Both the position numbers and the translations under genes were made by a program. From Bacteroides fragilis (GTDB lineage Bacteria; Bacteroidota; Bacteroidia; Bacteroidales; DTGW01): a stretch of 56,384 bases of DNA. The stretch lies in NCBI GenBank assembly GCA_945889005.1, contig CAMDBI010000025.1:1-56384 (forward strand). Direction: 5' to 3'. The notes beneath the pieces were generated by a model. The model made no database searches. It was not told the origin of the DNA and saw only the letters and a list, made by a program, of their open reading frames with translations. Shown here in pieces: positions 23,973-33,720 of this stretch (positions within the stretch are counted from its first letter, which is position 1; every line of letters begins with the position of its first letter).

Positions 23973-26393
23973 TTATAGCCCTCCGCGCTCGATTTCGGTT
24001 GTTTTTGCCTTAAAGTTGTATTTGTTAAAGTTGTATGAAATGCTGAGTAGTACAGACCGCAACTCCCAATTGGAGTATTTATCGTAACAATATTTAAATT
24101 GCAATACCTCTCCGCCCTTTTTTCGAGTTTGAAAAATATCGTTTGTTTTCAAGCTAACCGACAAATTCTTGTTCATAAAGCTCTTTTCGATACTGATATT
24201 GGTAAACCCCGAGGACTTGAAATAGCCCTGAGGCATGGCATACTTGCTGAAATACATATTGTTTATTTCCATTCTCATAGTTTTAGAGAGGTTTATACTC
24301 GCAATTATGTTCAAGTCCCATGCAGTATTGGAGTTGTCGACCGTTTGCGAATCAAATACATCTTCAAACTGGTTGTAATATATATTTGAATTGATAGCAG
24401 TACCTAAAACCTTATTCCATTTAATGTTGTTGTTGAGTTCTATACCTTCAGTCAGGTGCCGGTCGATATTGGTGTACTGATATAAATTATAAATACCCGA
24501 TACGTTGTGCATTTGCCAAACTTCATTTTTTAAATCGCTTACAAACAGAGTAGCCGATCCCGATACTTTTTTCAAATCGTAGTGTAGTCCGGCTTCGAGC
24601 TTCGAAGCATACTGTGGCAATAGTTCGGCGTTGAATTGTGTTCTTACAAATTTGTCGTTGATGTATGTGTTGGGTATAATAAGCCAGTGCCTGGGTATTT
24701 CTTTACGGCGGCCATACGAGGCAGAAAGCTTATAAGTGCTATTGATTCTAAACGAAACCGATACACTTGGGAATAATTCCAAGGCTTTGTAATCGAATAC
24801 GGTATCGGCATTCGAAACTCCTATGTTTCTTTTTTCCTGCTCCGCTCGTATGCCGGCATTGTATTCGAGCTTACCGGAGTAACCGTTGTAATTGATGTAA
24901 GTAGCAATGGCTGTATGGTCGACCGGTATTTCGTTTTCGATCATGCCGGAGTAGTTCCATTGCTTTGTTGTTTGGTCGAAAACACCATTGCTAAACAGAT
25001 GCAACCTGATGTGATTTTTATAATATAAGCCTGTTTCGAAATACTTACCCGAATCCAATGATAAACTGTAATCGATTTTGCTTTGATAGTAGCGGTAGCT
25101 ATTGACGAGCCGCTGTTGGTTGCGCGCAATGCTCCCCGTGCGTTGGTCACCGGCTGTCAGCATTTCCGAAACAAGCGTGTAATAATCGTTACCGCTCTCG
25201 TTCGACTGAAAATACTCGGCTTCAATCGTGTGTTTCTTATCGGTCGAGCGGTATTTCGCGTTGAGGTTGACCTCTCGAAAAGTAGTTTGAATATTGCTCG
25301 AGTAATCGTTCCACGAATTGTTGTCCGATGCGTGGTAGTCGTCCCATTGGCGTTGTGTGCCGCTTTTGTACTTGAGCAATTGAAAAAGACCGAATTTGAC
25401 GTTGCCAAACAGGTAAAAGTTTTTGTAATCGATGCCTGTTCCCGCATTTACATAGTGGTTGTTGTGAGTATATTTCCGATAGCTCCAGTAATCGTTAAAA
25501 TACAGGCTAGTATCGAGCTGTAAATCTCTGTATCGGGTCGATATGTTGAAGCGCGACAAAGAGTTGTAAACCGCTTGAATATTGAAGTTCCAAATTTCTT
25601 TACCGACAAAAGTATTGATATTACCGGCATATTTGTCGCCAGTTCCAATTTTTGCCCCGGCAATGGCTCTCACGACATTCTTTTTGTTTTTTTTCAAAAT
25701 AATATTAATAATTCCGGCTGTCCCGTTGCTTTGGTACTTTGCCGACGGGTTGCTCATGAGTTCAATGCGCTCTATCGACGAAGCCGGCAACGACGACAGC
25801 ACCGAGTTGTCGACTGCCGATTGCGGACGACCATCGATGAGTATCGTAACATTCGAATTGCCTCGAATAGAAAGAGCTCCCTCGGCATCGACCTTCAACG
25901 AAGGCGCTTTCTCAAGAATGTCCAAAGCACTTCCTGCACCTGCATCGATATCTTTACCGACATTGATAATTTTTTTCTCGAGTTTTTGTTCAATAGCTTT
26001 GGCATTGCCCAGTATCTCTATATCGTCGATATGTTTCGAACGTGCTGTAAGTCTTATGGTGTCGGTTAAATGCAAATTGTTTTGTCCTGTCAACAAGCTG
26101 ATTGCTATGGTTTGGTCGCCGAAACCCATGCTTTTGATAATAAGCAGGTATTTCCCCGATTGCAGGTCTTTTATTTCGTACTTTCCAATATTGTTGGTAA
26201 CAGAAGTAGCTATAAGAGCTGAATCTGATGCGCCGATTAACTCCAACTGAGCAAATTCGATTGCTTGGTTGTCGGCATCGACTACAATGCCCTCAATTGA
26301 ATTGCCTTGAATGTTAGTATCAATTGCTTTTTGGCTATATGCACCAAAAGAAAGTAAAAAAAACACAAGTACAAACACACCCCTCAAACACAT
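23973..26393 (-). CDS. Outer-membrane beta-barrel receptor with CarboxypepD_reg domain (TonB-receptor-like)
   Basis: An 806-residue protein. The signal peptide is MCLRGVFVLVFFLLSFGAYSQ. A carboxypeptidase-regulatory-like domain follows (IEGIVVDADNQAIEFAQLELIG, about 30-115), then a plug-like region with LDILEKAPSLKVDAEGALSIRGNSNVTILIDGRPQ and a barrel ending in YNFNKYNFKAKTTEIERGGL. This is the outer-membrane beta-barrel family related to TonB receptors but usually without a SusD partner; the ligand is unknown. A fragment of a close paralogue lies 285 bases upstream at 26679-27010. Confidence 0.88.
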   Translation of the reverse strand: MCLRGVFVLVFFLLSFGAYSQKAIDTNIQGNSIEGIVVDADNQAIEFAQLELIGASDSALIATSVTNNIGKYEIKDLQSGKYLLIIKSMGFGDQTIAISLLTGQNNLHLTDTIRLTARSKHIDDIEILGNAKAIEQKLEKKIINVGKDIDAGAGSALDILEKAPSLKVDAEGALSIRGNSNVTILIDGRPQSAVDNSVLSSLPASSIERIELMSNPSAKYQSNGTAGIINIILKKNKKNVVRAIAGAKIGTGDKYAGNINTFVGKEIWNFNIQAVYNSLSRFNISTRYRDLQLDTSLYFNDYWSYRKYTHNNHYVNAGTGIDYKNFYLFGNVKFGLFQLLKYKSGTQRQWDDYHASDNNSWNDYSSNIQTTFREVNLNAKYRSTDKKHTIEAEYFQSNESGNDYYTLVSEMLTAGDQRTGSIARNQQRLVNSYRYYQSKIDYSLSLDSGKYFETGLYYKNHIRLHLFSNGVFDQTTKQWNYSGMIENEIPVDHTAIATYINYNGYSGKLEYNAGIRAEQEKRNIGVSNADTVFDYKALELFPSVSVSFRINSTYKLSASYGRRKEIPRHWLIIPNTYINDKFVRTQFNAELLPQYASKLEAGLHYDLKKVSGSATLFVSDLKNEVWQMHNVSGIYNLYQYTNIDRHLTEGIELNNNIKWNKVLGTAINSNIYYNQFEDVFDSQTVDNSNTAWDLNIIASINLSKTMRMEINNMYFSKYAMPQGYFKSSGFTNISIEKSFMNKNLSVSLKTNDIFQTRKKGGEVLQFKYCYDKYSNWELRSVLLSISYNFNKYNFKAKTTEIERGGL

Positions 26394-26678
26394 AAGATAG
26401 AATTTTTTGGAAAGAGAGTGGAAAAGTAAAAAACGAATATTAGCGCATGGTTAGGAGGAAGGGAATTTTATGTTAAAATTTATTGATTCACTTTCCAATT
26501 GAAGTAAATTTTAAAAAATTTTTTAAATTTGTTATATAATTACCTTAGACAATACCCGGGATTTGGACGTATTGAAATAATCCCATTTAGAATTGGGGTT
26601 GGAATAATAGGGAAACCATAATTTTCATTAGATCCTTTCTCGAAACGAAATTTACAAACAATTTCCATAACCCATTTA

Positions 26679-27010
26679 CTACAACGCCCCTCTTTCGGTC
26701 TCGGTAAGCTTATACTTCGACTTGTATTTGTTGAAATTGTAGGTGAGGGCAAAAAGCAGGTAGCGCTTTTCCCAGTTGGAATAAGTGCCATAAAAATCTT
26801 CCCAGAAATTGTCGCGACCTCCCAGTCGAAGCGTGTTGAATATGTCTCGCGAGCGAAGGCTCAGGGTCAATTTATTGTCCATAAGACTCTGACTGATGCT
26901 TAGGTTCGACGAGTACGATTCTTTATAAAATCCTTGAGGTAAAGCTGTTTTACTATAGTAAGAATTGAAAAGTTTTATTTTAGTATTTTTTGTCGGAGAA
27001 ATATTAATGA
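26679..27010 (-). pseudogene. C-terminal fragment of a second outer-membrane receptor, cut by a hairpin repeat
   Basis: About 105 codons align with the last part of the neighbouring 806-residue receptor: ALPQGFYKES matches AMPQGYFKSS, YSNWEKRYLL matches YSNWELRSVL, and YNFNKYKSKYKLTETERGAL matches its last residues. The rest of the gene is missing. Upstream of about 27010 the open frame continues only into hairpin-repeat sequence, which shows where the break occurred. There is no start signal of its own, so it is a relic. The intact paralogue sits immediately downstream on the same strand. Confidence 0.82.
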
Positions 27011-27180
27011 AACATTGTTTAATAAAAGCAACATAGTTGCGACAACTTTGTAGAAGGACAATATACCAAAACATTAAGGTGCGTAGCACCGAAATAATAT
27101 TTCGCCACTATGTGGCTTAATAATTTTTAAATAACATTTTTCTACAAATATTTCGCCGTTCTGCGGCTATTAGAACGATA
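27011..27180. repeat. REP-like hairpin repeat cluster
   Basis: Four 13-nt hairpins occur here: GCAAC-ATA-GTTGC near 27029, GGTGC-GTA-GCACC near 27080, GCCAC-TAT-GTGGC near 27106 and GCCGT-TCT-GCGGC near 27155. They are accompanied by CGAAATAATATTT and TCTACAAATATTTCG flanks, the same grammar as at 1-1410. The cluster lies exactly at the break of the receptor relic. Confidence 0.8.
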
Positions 27181-27209
27181 TTGCAAATCTGTCAAAGTAG
27201 AACTAATAT

Positions 27210-28130
27210 CTATTTTATCAAATCGTACCTTTTAGCAATTACCCTGAGTTCGTTGAACATGCTGTCGTTGGCATCGATAAAGCAAAGCGAGTCGTATGGC
27301 AAAATAGTTTGTTTGGCTATGAGTTGCGAGTATAGTTTCCAGTTCTCAGGGTCTTTGAACCTAAAGTCAGCATGGGCTATTTGCAATTTCTTTTTGAAAG
27401 CATCAGGCAGAGCTTTACGTACACAAATGGCACCATTGATAATGCGCTCCGAACGCCACAAAACCACAAAATCGCTTTTGTTTGCTTTGCCCTCTTTGGT
27501 CAGTTTATTAATAGTGCTTTCCGACACACAGCCAATATCGGTTTTGCCTGCCCTCACCGTGAAAAACGAGGTAGAATGGCTTCCCGAAAAAAACACCTGC
27601 TTGAAACTCTCGTTCTTCAAGCCCATCGACTCGAGGTAGGCGCGAGGTATCAGGTGACCTGAAGTCGATGCCGGGTCGCTATATACCAAAGTGAACTCAG
27701 GGGCATGTTCTATAACATCTTGCATGGTTTTTATATTGCTTCCGGCACGGGTTATAATTACACTATGGTAAGGTTCAACCAGTCCTTCTATGGTTCCGCG
27801 ACACGAGATGGCCTCAACATTGGAATTGGTAGTGGCAAGTATATAGGTAAAACTGCCAATACTCGATATATCAAGCTTGTTGCTTCGCAATGCTTCTATA
27901 ACCGAACCATAACCCGATGTTTCATATATTTTTACTTCAATACCCAGTTCTTTCTCGAGGTAATTCTTCATACTTTGCATACGCGAACGAGCATTGGCAG
28001 GATCTTCGTCGGCGGTCGATACTCCATATCGCAATACTTTCGGGGTGTCTGCGTTTCCTTGATTTTGCATACAGGAAAACAAAACCGGGAATAGTATAAA
28101 AATTAACAAAAGGGCTCTTAATTTCAGCAT
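27210..28130 (-). CDS. phnD: PhnD, phosphonate/phosphate ABC-transporter substrate-binding lipoprotein
   Basis: A 306-residue lipoprotein with lipobox LFSC (C20). The PhnD-type periplasmic-binding fold is shown by LRYGVSTADEDP, MKNYLEKELGI, DISSIGSFTYILA, TLVYSDPASTSGHLIPRAYL, VFFSGSHSTSFFTV, TDIGCVSES and RSERIINGAICVRKALP. It captures phosphonates, phosphite or phosphate for an ABC importer. No phnC ATPase or phnE permease is adjacent, which is unusual, so the partner genes must lie elsewhere or be lost. A broken phnJ lies 1.2 kb away on the other strand. Confidence 0.9.
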   Translation of the reverse strand: MLKLRALLLIFILFPVLFSCMQNQGNADTPKVLRYGVSTADEDPANARSRMQSMKNYLEKELGIEVKIYETSGYGSVIEALRSNKLDISSIGSFTYILATTNSNVEAISCRGTIEGLVEPYHSVIITRAGSNIKTMQDVIEHAPEFTLVYSDPASTSGHLIPRAYLESMGLKNESFKQVFFSGSHSTSFFTVRAGKTDIGCVSESTINKLTKEGKANKSDFVVLWRSERIINGAICVRKALPDAFKKKLQIAHADFRFKDPENWKLYSQLIAKQTILPYDSLCFIDANDSMFNELRVIAKRYDLIK

Positions 28131-28242
28131 GATAGATTGGTTTTTTTCATGGAATTAAATTAGGTGTCAATGATTAGAAAAGAATAAAGGCTTTGTTATA
28201 ATTGGGTTAGGCATATTAATTGAAGGTTATCATTTCGTTATT

Positions 28243-29088
28243 TTAATTTTCCTCATTTTCTTTTAAACCTTTATTGTCAAGAATTTTTGCATTTAAGGGT
28301 GTAACAACATTTTTTCCAGTATTCTTTTCCAACTGTATACGTGCTGCCTTTGCAACATTTCCGCCCTTTACAGCTACAATTTTATTTTCTATAAATGTTT
28401 TTGGCTCTATTTTTTTAGAAATTTCAGTTGTAGATGCTTCTGCCAACATATTTAATACAAGTTCCATATTGGTCATGTGGTCACGAAGATTTTCTTTTTT
28501 TAAATCTTTGAAATTCTTGTATTGCTTGGTAGTGAATCCACTCCATGCTTTTGTTATTTCATCAGTTAATATAGCGTATTCCTGTCCTTTTTGTACACCT
28601 CTGTTTTCCCATTCATCTGTGAGCTCTTTGCGAATTTCAATGCTTTTTAGTCGTTGATTTATCCATTCTTTACTGTAGCCTTTTTTTAAATATATCTCCA
28701 TTAATCGGTCAATGCCAATTTCAGGGTCTTCCAACTCGTCGATGCGTTCACGACCAACTTGTGCCAACCACATTTTAAAAGGTTCAGCTTTTGGAGATGG
28801 TATGCTTTGAATTAACCTGAAAAGCTGCTCTGTATCTGCAACATCTGTTTTGTAATATTTCCCATCTGTTGAAAGCATTTTCAGTTGGTTACAATTTGTA
28901 ACCAACTCGCTTCCTTCCTTTGTTAGTCTGTGTTTCAAAACTTTCCAATAGTTGTTGGGATTGGAACTGTTAGTTAGTATACCAATAACATCAACTATGG
29001 AAAAATACCATTTTTCAAATTCTTCGTCCCAATGAGTGCGGATTTGCTTTTCATTGAACAATTTTATCGCGGTTTCTTTTGTCATCAT
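28243..29088 (-). CDS. BRO-N-domain protein (phage-antirepressor-like)
   Basis: A 281-residue protein whose first 110 residues show the BRO-N fold (TAIKLFNEKQIRTHWDEEFEKWYFSIVDVIGIL...WKVLKHRL, then SIPSPKAEPFKMWLAQVGRERIDE). The rest is helical and charged, with a lysine-rich end. Such proteins are often annotated as phage antirepressors or DinD-like, but they are also common as solitary chromosomal genes in Bacteroidota. No integrase, capsid or other phage genes lie nearby. Role unknown. Confidence 0.8.
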   Translation of the reverse strand: MMTKETAIKLFNEKQIRTHWDEEFEKWYFSIVDVIGILTNSSNPNNYWKVLKHRLTKEGSELVTNCNQLKMLSTDGKYYKTDVADTEQLFRLIQSIPSPKAEPFKMWLAQVGRERIDELEDPEIGIDRLMEIYLKKGYSKEWINQRLKSIEIRKELTDEWENRGVQKGQEYAILTDEITKAWSGFTTKQYKNFKDLKKENLRDHMTNMELVLNMLAEASTTEISKKIEPKTFIENKIVAVKGGNVAKAARIQLEKNTGKNVVTPLNAKILDNKGLKENEEN

Positions 29089-29283
29089 TCATAATTTACC
29101 CCAAAGATAAAACAATAATCATAATATCTAACTGATTAGCTATAATTTACAGTGGGTTTCCTGTTATGTTTTTTCAACAAATAAACCTATATGTAATAAT
29201 TAATATGTTAATAAAAACCTAATAATTCCTTCAATCATTCCTAATAATCGGGCAATACCTTCGTATCATAAACTACTTGCCCC

Positions 29284-29867
29284 ATGATAGAAAACATCAA
29301 ATTCAAGCAGAGCTACAATTTTGCCTTTATCGACGAAAGCACTAAGAAAGAGATACGCCGGAGTATTCTGAAAGGAATTGCCCTTCCCGGTCACCAGATA
29401 CCCTATTCGTCGCCCGAAATGCCCATCGCCCGTGGCTGGGGAACAGGCGGACTGCACATTTCACTTTCTATCATCGGGCGCGACGATACTTTCAAGGTGA
29501 TAGACCAAGGCAGCGATGCCAGCGTGAATGCCTGCAACATACGCGATTTTGTAAACATGACTACCGGTTGTACCACCACATTCGAAACCGTGGAAGCATC
29601 TATCATACAGTGGTTAACCCATTGGAGTTCGAAGACATTAAATTCGATATCGAGAACTTTTCGGAATATGCCTGCGAAAAAACAGGCATCAACCAAGCAT
29701 ACCTCGACGAGCTATACGACGACCAGCAAGTGCGCAAATACTTTATCAACGACAGCAATTTTCTGTACAAAGTCGCAGGTAAAGTACCCGTAAACCAGCA
29801 TCAAAACAAATATTTAGAGCAACACAAGGTAAAAACGAAAGAATTTTTGAATGCGAAAAAGAATTGA
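29284..29867 (+). pseudogene. phnJ: phnJ pseudogene with an internal deletion and frame change
   Basis: Bases 29284 to about 29610 encode residues 1-109 of a PhnJ very similar to the intact copy at 9391-10302 (YNFAFIDESTKKEIRR, PYSSPEMPIARGWGTGG, IDQGSDASVNAC). At 29610/29611 the sequence jumps, in another frame, to the region corresponding to intact residue about 225 (NPLEFEDIKF...NDSNFL...VNQHQNKYL) and ends at 29867. About 115 codons are missing, including the SPSPIP and GAGREKR blocks. The surviving tail also lacks the second, third and fourth motif cysteines. C84 and C96 are kept while C103 is V. It is nonfunctional as a full PhnJ and is probably a relic of a second phn locus. Confidence 0.92.
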
Positions 29868-29917
29868 TATGAAAGATAAAATCAATATTTTTTAGTCACA
29901 AATCAATAAAAAAGACC

Positions 29918-30688
29918 ATGCAAAAAGAAACAACACTCGATTGGAGCAAGACATCGCAGGACTATGCCCGTTTTCGTCCGGGCTATCCCGAAAAGTTTTT
30001 CAAAATACTGCAGTTTTTCAACATTGGTTTAGAAGGCCAACAAATACTCGACCTGGGCGCAGGTACGGGCGCGTTGGCCGTGCCCTTTGCCGAGAACGAT
30101 GCCACTGTAACCGCCAACGACCTTACAGCAAGCCAGATTGACCAACTGCAAGCCATCTGCCTGCGTCACAAACTCAACATTGCTACCATTGTGTCGCCTG
30201 CCGAAGAGCTCGAGTTTGCCGACCAATCATTCGATTGCATCACCGCAAGCATGTGCTGGGGCTACCTCAACAAAGACCTGATGATTCCAAAAATTAAACG
30301 ATGGCTCAAGAATGACGGCGTGCTTATGATTAGTTCGCTCAATTGGACATCGGGCAGCAACGAGATTGCCATTAAAACCGAACAACTGCTGCAACAATAC
30401 AACCCCGACTGGCGCAAAGACCGAAAAGTGGGTGTTCACAACATTGTAGACGAAGCACTGTTGAACGATTTCGAGCTCAAAACCTACCATAAGTTCATTT
30501 ACCCCATGCCGTTTACCCTCGAGGCTTGGCGCGGACGCATACGTGCCTGCAAAGGAATGGGAGCATTCTTTCCCGAGGAAACCGTTGCCAAATTCGACAC
30601 CGAACTCAACAACGAGCTACAAGCCATTGCCCAAGGCAAATTCACCATGCCTCATGCTATTACGATTAGGATTTACGGGGTAATTTAA
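29918..30688 (+). CDS. Class I SAM-dependent methyltransferase
   Basis: A 256-residue methyltransferase. The SAM-binding motif I is ILDLGAGTGALAVPFA, the acidic end of strand 2 is in VTANDLT, and motif IV is FDCITASMCWGYL. The N-terminal helix DWSKTSQDYARFRPGYPEKFF is typical of the type-11 group. The C-terminal part (TLEAWRGRIRACKGMGAFFPEE) is shared with trans-aconitate- or UbiE-like enzymes. Its substrate is unknown. It starts 50 bases after the phnJ relic; coding here uses more G+C-rich codons than the surrounding AT-rich DNA. Confidence 0.85.
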   Translation: MQKETTLDWSKTSQDYARFRPGYPEKFFKILQFFNIGLEGQQILDLGAGTGALAVPFAENDATVTANDLTASQIDQLQAICLRHKLNIATIVSPAEELEFADQSFDCITASMCWGYLNKDLMIPKIKRWLKNDGVLMISSLNWTSGSNEIAIKTEQLLQQYNPDWRKDRKVGVHNIVDEALLNDFELKTYHKFIYPMPFTLEAWRGRIRACKGMGAFFPEETVAKFDTELNNELQAIAQGKFTMPHAITIRIYGVI

Positions 30689-30704
30689 TTGAGTATATTT
30701 GTAT

Positions 30705-30800
30705 ATGCTTAGATATGCTGCTATAAACAATTTTCCTGAATTATTAAAGCTTTACCGCCAACTTCATGCCGAAGAAGTTATAGACGAAAATGTTTTTTAA
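30705..30800 (+). pseudogene. N-terminal stump of a GNAT acetyltransferase (31 codons)
   Basis: MLRYAAINNFPELLKLYRQLH...ENVF resembles the first strand and helix of GNAT acetyltransferases and then stops. Hairpin-repeat sequence begins about 40 bases later, replacing the rest of the gene. It is too short to be an enzyme. Confidence 0.55.
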
Positions 30801-30829
30801 AAGCATTTACAATATGGTTTAATAATTGT

Positions 30830-30990
30830 GAATAACATATTTCTACCAATAATTTACCTCCCCTTCGACAAGTTCAGGTACCAACGAGGTTTTTAAGTGC
30901 CATAGGCACGAAATATTGGTAGGTATAAATCACCAAATATTCATCGAAAAGTCCCGTAGGGACGATATATTTTTAATCTGTTGAAGTAAA
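30830..30990. repeat. REP-like hairpin repeat cluster
   Basis: Hairpins GTGCC-ATA-GGCAC near 30898 and GTCCC-GTA-GGGAC near 30948 are each followed by CGAAATATT or CGATATATT, with a CCCTTCGACAAGTTCAGG segment beside them. They have the same architecture as the block at 1-1410. The following 250 bases up to the phosphoesterase gene are AT-rich and without a recognisable feature. Confidence 0.75.
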
Positions 30991-31240
30991 AATATTAAAA
31001 TGTGTTATGAAAAGCACAAAATGAAAACTAAGTCTATATATAATTGTATTTCATAGTATTAGGCAATATATTTTTTTTACATATTCCGAAGATACCTCTA
31101 TAGTCTGCAAAAACAATATTCATTTTAGTTAACAAATTATTTGAAATAGCTTCTGCCATTAAAACTAACAAACATGTAACATTTCTCTATTCAATTACAA
31201 ATAGGCAATCAATATTTTTGTTTTAAAAACAAAACATTCA

Positions 31241-31999
31241 ATGAAAATAGCATTAATTACTGACATTCATGGCAATACAACTGCACTTAGAAAAGTATTA
31301 GCCGACATCGAAAACGAGAAAGCCGAAACAACAATTTGTCTGGGCGATTCGTTTATCAATGGTCCAAATCCTATTGAAACCCTGAGAATACTCAAAGAGC
31401 ACAACATTCAATCGGTAAGAGGAAATACCGAAGATTTTATTACCGATGCTTATCGAAGCAAGCTCCAAAGCGAAAATTACAATAATCTCAAAGAAGGTCT
31501 TAGGAAAACGGTGGCTTGGTGCTGCGAACTTTTCTCGGAAGCGGATATCGCATATTTGGAATCGCTCCCTTTAACTATTTCGCTACGTTTATCGAATAAC
31601 CATCAACTGCTTTGCTATCATGCTACTCCCGATAGCAATACAGGATTAATAAGAGAATCGTCAGACGAAGAGCTTTTTCAAAAAATAATCGACACCAATC
31701 CCGAAACCATATTCGCCGGGGGGCATACACACGTTACCTATTTGAAAAAATTCAAAGGTCGCACATTTTTAAATCCGGGTAGCTTGGGAATGCCTATTGC
31801 ACTTGTAAATGACGATAAAAGCTATCATTTTTTCATGGGAACAGAGTACACAATAATCAACGTAGCTGAAAATGGCAGCATTGACTTTGTTTTTAAAAAA
31901 ATAGCCATCGATCGCGAAGAAATGCTTGCAGAAGTGAACGAATCTAATATGCCAGATAAAGATATAAGAATAGACATGCTCAAAAATGCAGTTCTTTAG
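31241..31999 (+). CDS. Metallophosphoesterase (calcineurin-like, YfcE/Metallophos_2 type)
   Basis: A 252-residue dimetal phosphoesterase with the ordered motifs DIHGN (8-12), GDSFINGPNP, GNTED, a central H in CYHATPDSN and GGHTH, followed by FLNPGSLGMP. The C-terminal extension of about 50 residues is variable. It could hydrolyse phosphodiesters or phosphomonoesters; the substrate is not predictable. No signal peptide, so cytoplasmic. It lies between two decayed genes, with no operon partner. Confidence 0.88.
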   Translation: MKIALITDIHGNTTALRKVLADIENEKAETTICLGDSFINGPNPIETLRILKEHNIQSVRGNTEDFITDAYRSKLQSENYNNLKEGLRKTVAWCCELFSEADIAYLESLPLTISLRLSNNHQLLCYHATPDSNTGLIRESSDEELFQKIIDTNPETIFAGGHTHVTYLKKFKGRTFLNPGSLGMPIALVNDDKSYHFFMGTEYTIINVAENGSIDFVFKKIAIDREEMLAEVNESNMPDKDIRIDMLKNAVL

Positions 32000-32002
32000 A
32001 TA

Positions 32003-32208
32003 AAAAAGTCGGGTTACTGGCAATTTATTGCTGGTGGTGGAGAAGACAACGAAACGCATTTGGTGTAATTGTCGAATCTAAAGACTTGCTTTTATCGCGA
32101 GAACATTCGGATTACAAGTGGTGCAAGTTCGAAACGGCTATCGATACTTAAAAATTTGATAGCAATAAAACGGTCCTGTGGGAATTGAACGAAAGATTGA
32201 AAAAATAA
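32003..32208 (+). pseudogene. Decayed NUDIX hydrolase gene
   Basis: Bases from 32003 encode KKSGYWQFIAGGGEDNE, the segment that leads into a NUDIX box, and then stop. A second readable piece, SREHSDYKWCKFETAIDT, an in-frame stop, then KFDSNKTVLWELNERLKK ending at 32208, resembles the C-terminal part of the same family. The NUDIX box itself is deleted. It is a relic and is unlike the intact NUDIX gene at 3067 in detail. Confidence 0.7.
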
Positions 32209-32399
32209 CTGTTTGAAGTCTTTCAATCATTGTAACATTGGAATTAATCCAATAATAATTTTAAGTTGCTTATCAAATCATAATCTATAGCTAACAATCT
32301 TCAATTAATTATATCTAAACTTTGAATAGTCACTTGTAAGACTTAGTGTTTTTTTGATGCTTTACAACCTTGTCTAATAAATTAGTAAAATCAATATCA

Positions 32400-33398
32400 A
32401 TGAAAAACAAATTCTACTTGTTAAGTGTATCAATTCTTTTTTTTGCATTTAGCATCAGCATTAAATCACAATCGAGCCAACAGGTCTTGAAAATTGACAG
32501 CTTTCAAAGTATCATCCTGAATGGGTGCATGCAGAAAATACGTGTGCAAAGCAACAATCCGGATCTTCCAATTCTGTTGAAACTTCATGGCGGGCCGGGT
32601 TCTTCTCTAATATTATTATCACATTTATTGCCTCGACTCAATGACCACTATATAGTTTTTGACTGGGATCAAAGGGGAACTGCTTTTTCCTATTACGAAG
32701 GTATGGATAGTTCTAAAATATCAGTGAACCAATTGCTCGACGATGCAGTAGCTTTGACACAATACCTAATGAAAACATATAATAAAAAGAAAATATTCCT
32801 ACTTGGATATTCTTTCGGAAGTTTTTTAGGATTAGAATTGATTAATAAGCACCCGGATTTATTTTATGCATACATTGGCATGGCACAAGCCATACCCGGC
32901 AAACAGAAGGAAGGTCGTGCATTGACTTATAAGTGGTTAAGAGATACATTAAATACTATAAATGATACAGCAAGTTTAAGAATGCTGGATTCAGACGAGA
33001 AAATGTACAGAAACTTAGTTGTTAAGTATAATGGATATCAACTTTCGAAAACACCTAAAGATTCACTCCAAAAGACTTCTCCCTTTTTTTTCGAAGGGTA
33101 TAAAGACATTGATCGAAAAGGGGCTAACTTTTCCAACTATCATATCAACAGAAACAGTAAACAAGATGCACGATATAATTCGCCACCGAGTGAATTACAA
33201 ATACCGGTTTATTTTTTTACCGCTTCGCATGATCATGCTTGTGAACCACAACTGGTTGTTGAATATTTCAACATTTTGAAAGCTCCAAAAAAGGAAATGG
33301 TATGGTTTACAAACTCAGCACATCGAATGGCAACGGATGAACCCGAAAAGTTTCAAGATGAATTGATTAGAGTTGCCAAAGAAAACCGGCAGAAATAA
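32400..33398 (+). CDS. Secreted alpha/beta hydrolase, proline-iminopeptidase-like
   Basis: About 332 residues from the ATG at 32400; a TTG 30 bases upstream is less likely. The N-terminal stretch MKNKFYLLSVSILFFAFSISIKSQ is a signal peptide. The S33-type oxyanion motif HGGPG, then FDWDQRGTA, the nucleophile elbow GYSFGS, and late D and H (SHDHACEP, NSAHRM) fit a Ser-Asp-His hydrolase. Family members remove N-terminal proline or act as lactonases or esterases. No linked genes. Confidence 0.85.
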   Translation: MKNKFYLLSVSILFFAFSISIKSQSSQQVLKIDSFQSIILNGCMQKIRVQSNNPDLPILLKLHGGPGSSLILLSHLLPRLNDHYIVFDWDQRGTAFSYYEGMDSSKISVNQLLDDAVALTQYLMKTYNKKKIFLLGYSFGSFLGLELINKHPDLFYAYIGMAQAIPGKQKEGRALTYKWLRDTLNTINDTASLRMLDSDEKMYRNLVVKYNGYQLSKTPKDSLQKTSPFFFEGYKDIDRKGANFSNYHINRNSKQDARYNSPPSELQIPVYFFTASHDHACEPQLVVEYFNILKAPKKEMVWFTNSAHRMATDEPEKFQDELIRVAKENRQK

Positions 33399-33426
33399 TA
33401 AACAATCATTTTTTTTGTTCAAATAA

Positions 33427-33657
33427 GAATGGGCTAAAGGCTACGACACCGGCTCTGTCTATGCTTCGAGTCGAACTTTAGCTGCACACGAGAACTGGAT
33501 GAGGAGAATTATATGCCCGATTTTGGAAATAAGGGAAGATACCACGGTTGATGAAAGAATTGCGCTTGTGCTTGAGAAACTGGACGAAATAGGGTTTAAC
33601 ATAAAGGCACACAAAGTCAATAACACGAAGTTGCACAAAGTAAGAGATTTATATTAA
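33427..33657 (+). pseudogene. Unidentified C-terminal gene fragment (76 codons)
   Basis: An open frame without a suitable start begins after a stop at 33424 and reads EWAKGYDTGSVYASS...ENWMRRIICPILEIRED...LEKLDEIGFNIKAH, ending TAA at 33657. The composition looks like real protein, with a coherent helical pattern, but I do not recognise the family. It lies in the gap between the hydrolase and MFS genes amid other relics, so it is probably the tail of a lost gene. Confidence 0.4.
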
Positions 33658-33720
33658 ACACTTTGCGATACTTAGTGAAAATACTTTGTGTCACTTTGTG
33701 CTCCCCCAAAAAAAACATTT

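Noticed and set aside
28243-29088. Prophage suggested by the BRO-N protein
   Set aside because: No integrase, terminase, capsid or lysis genes nearby; such genes are often solitary.
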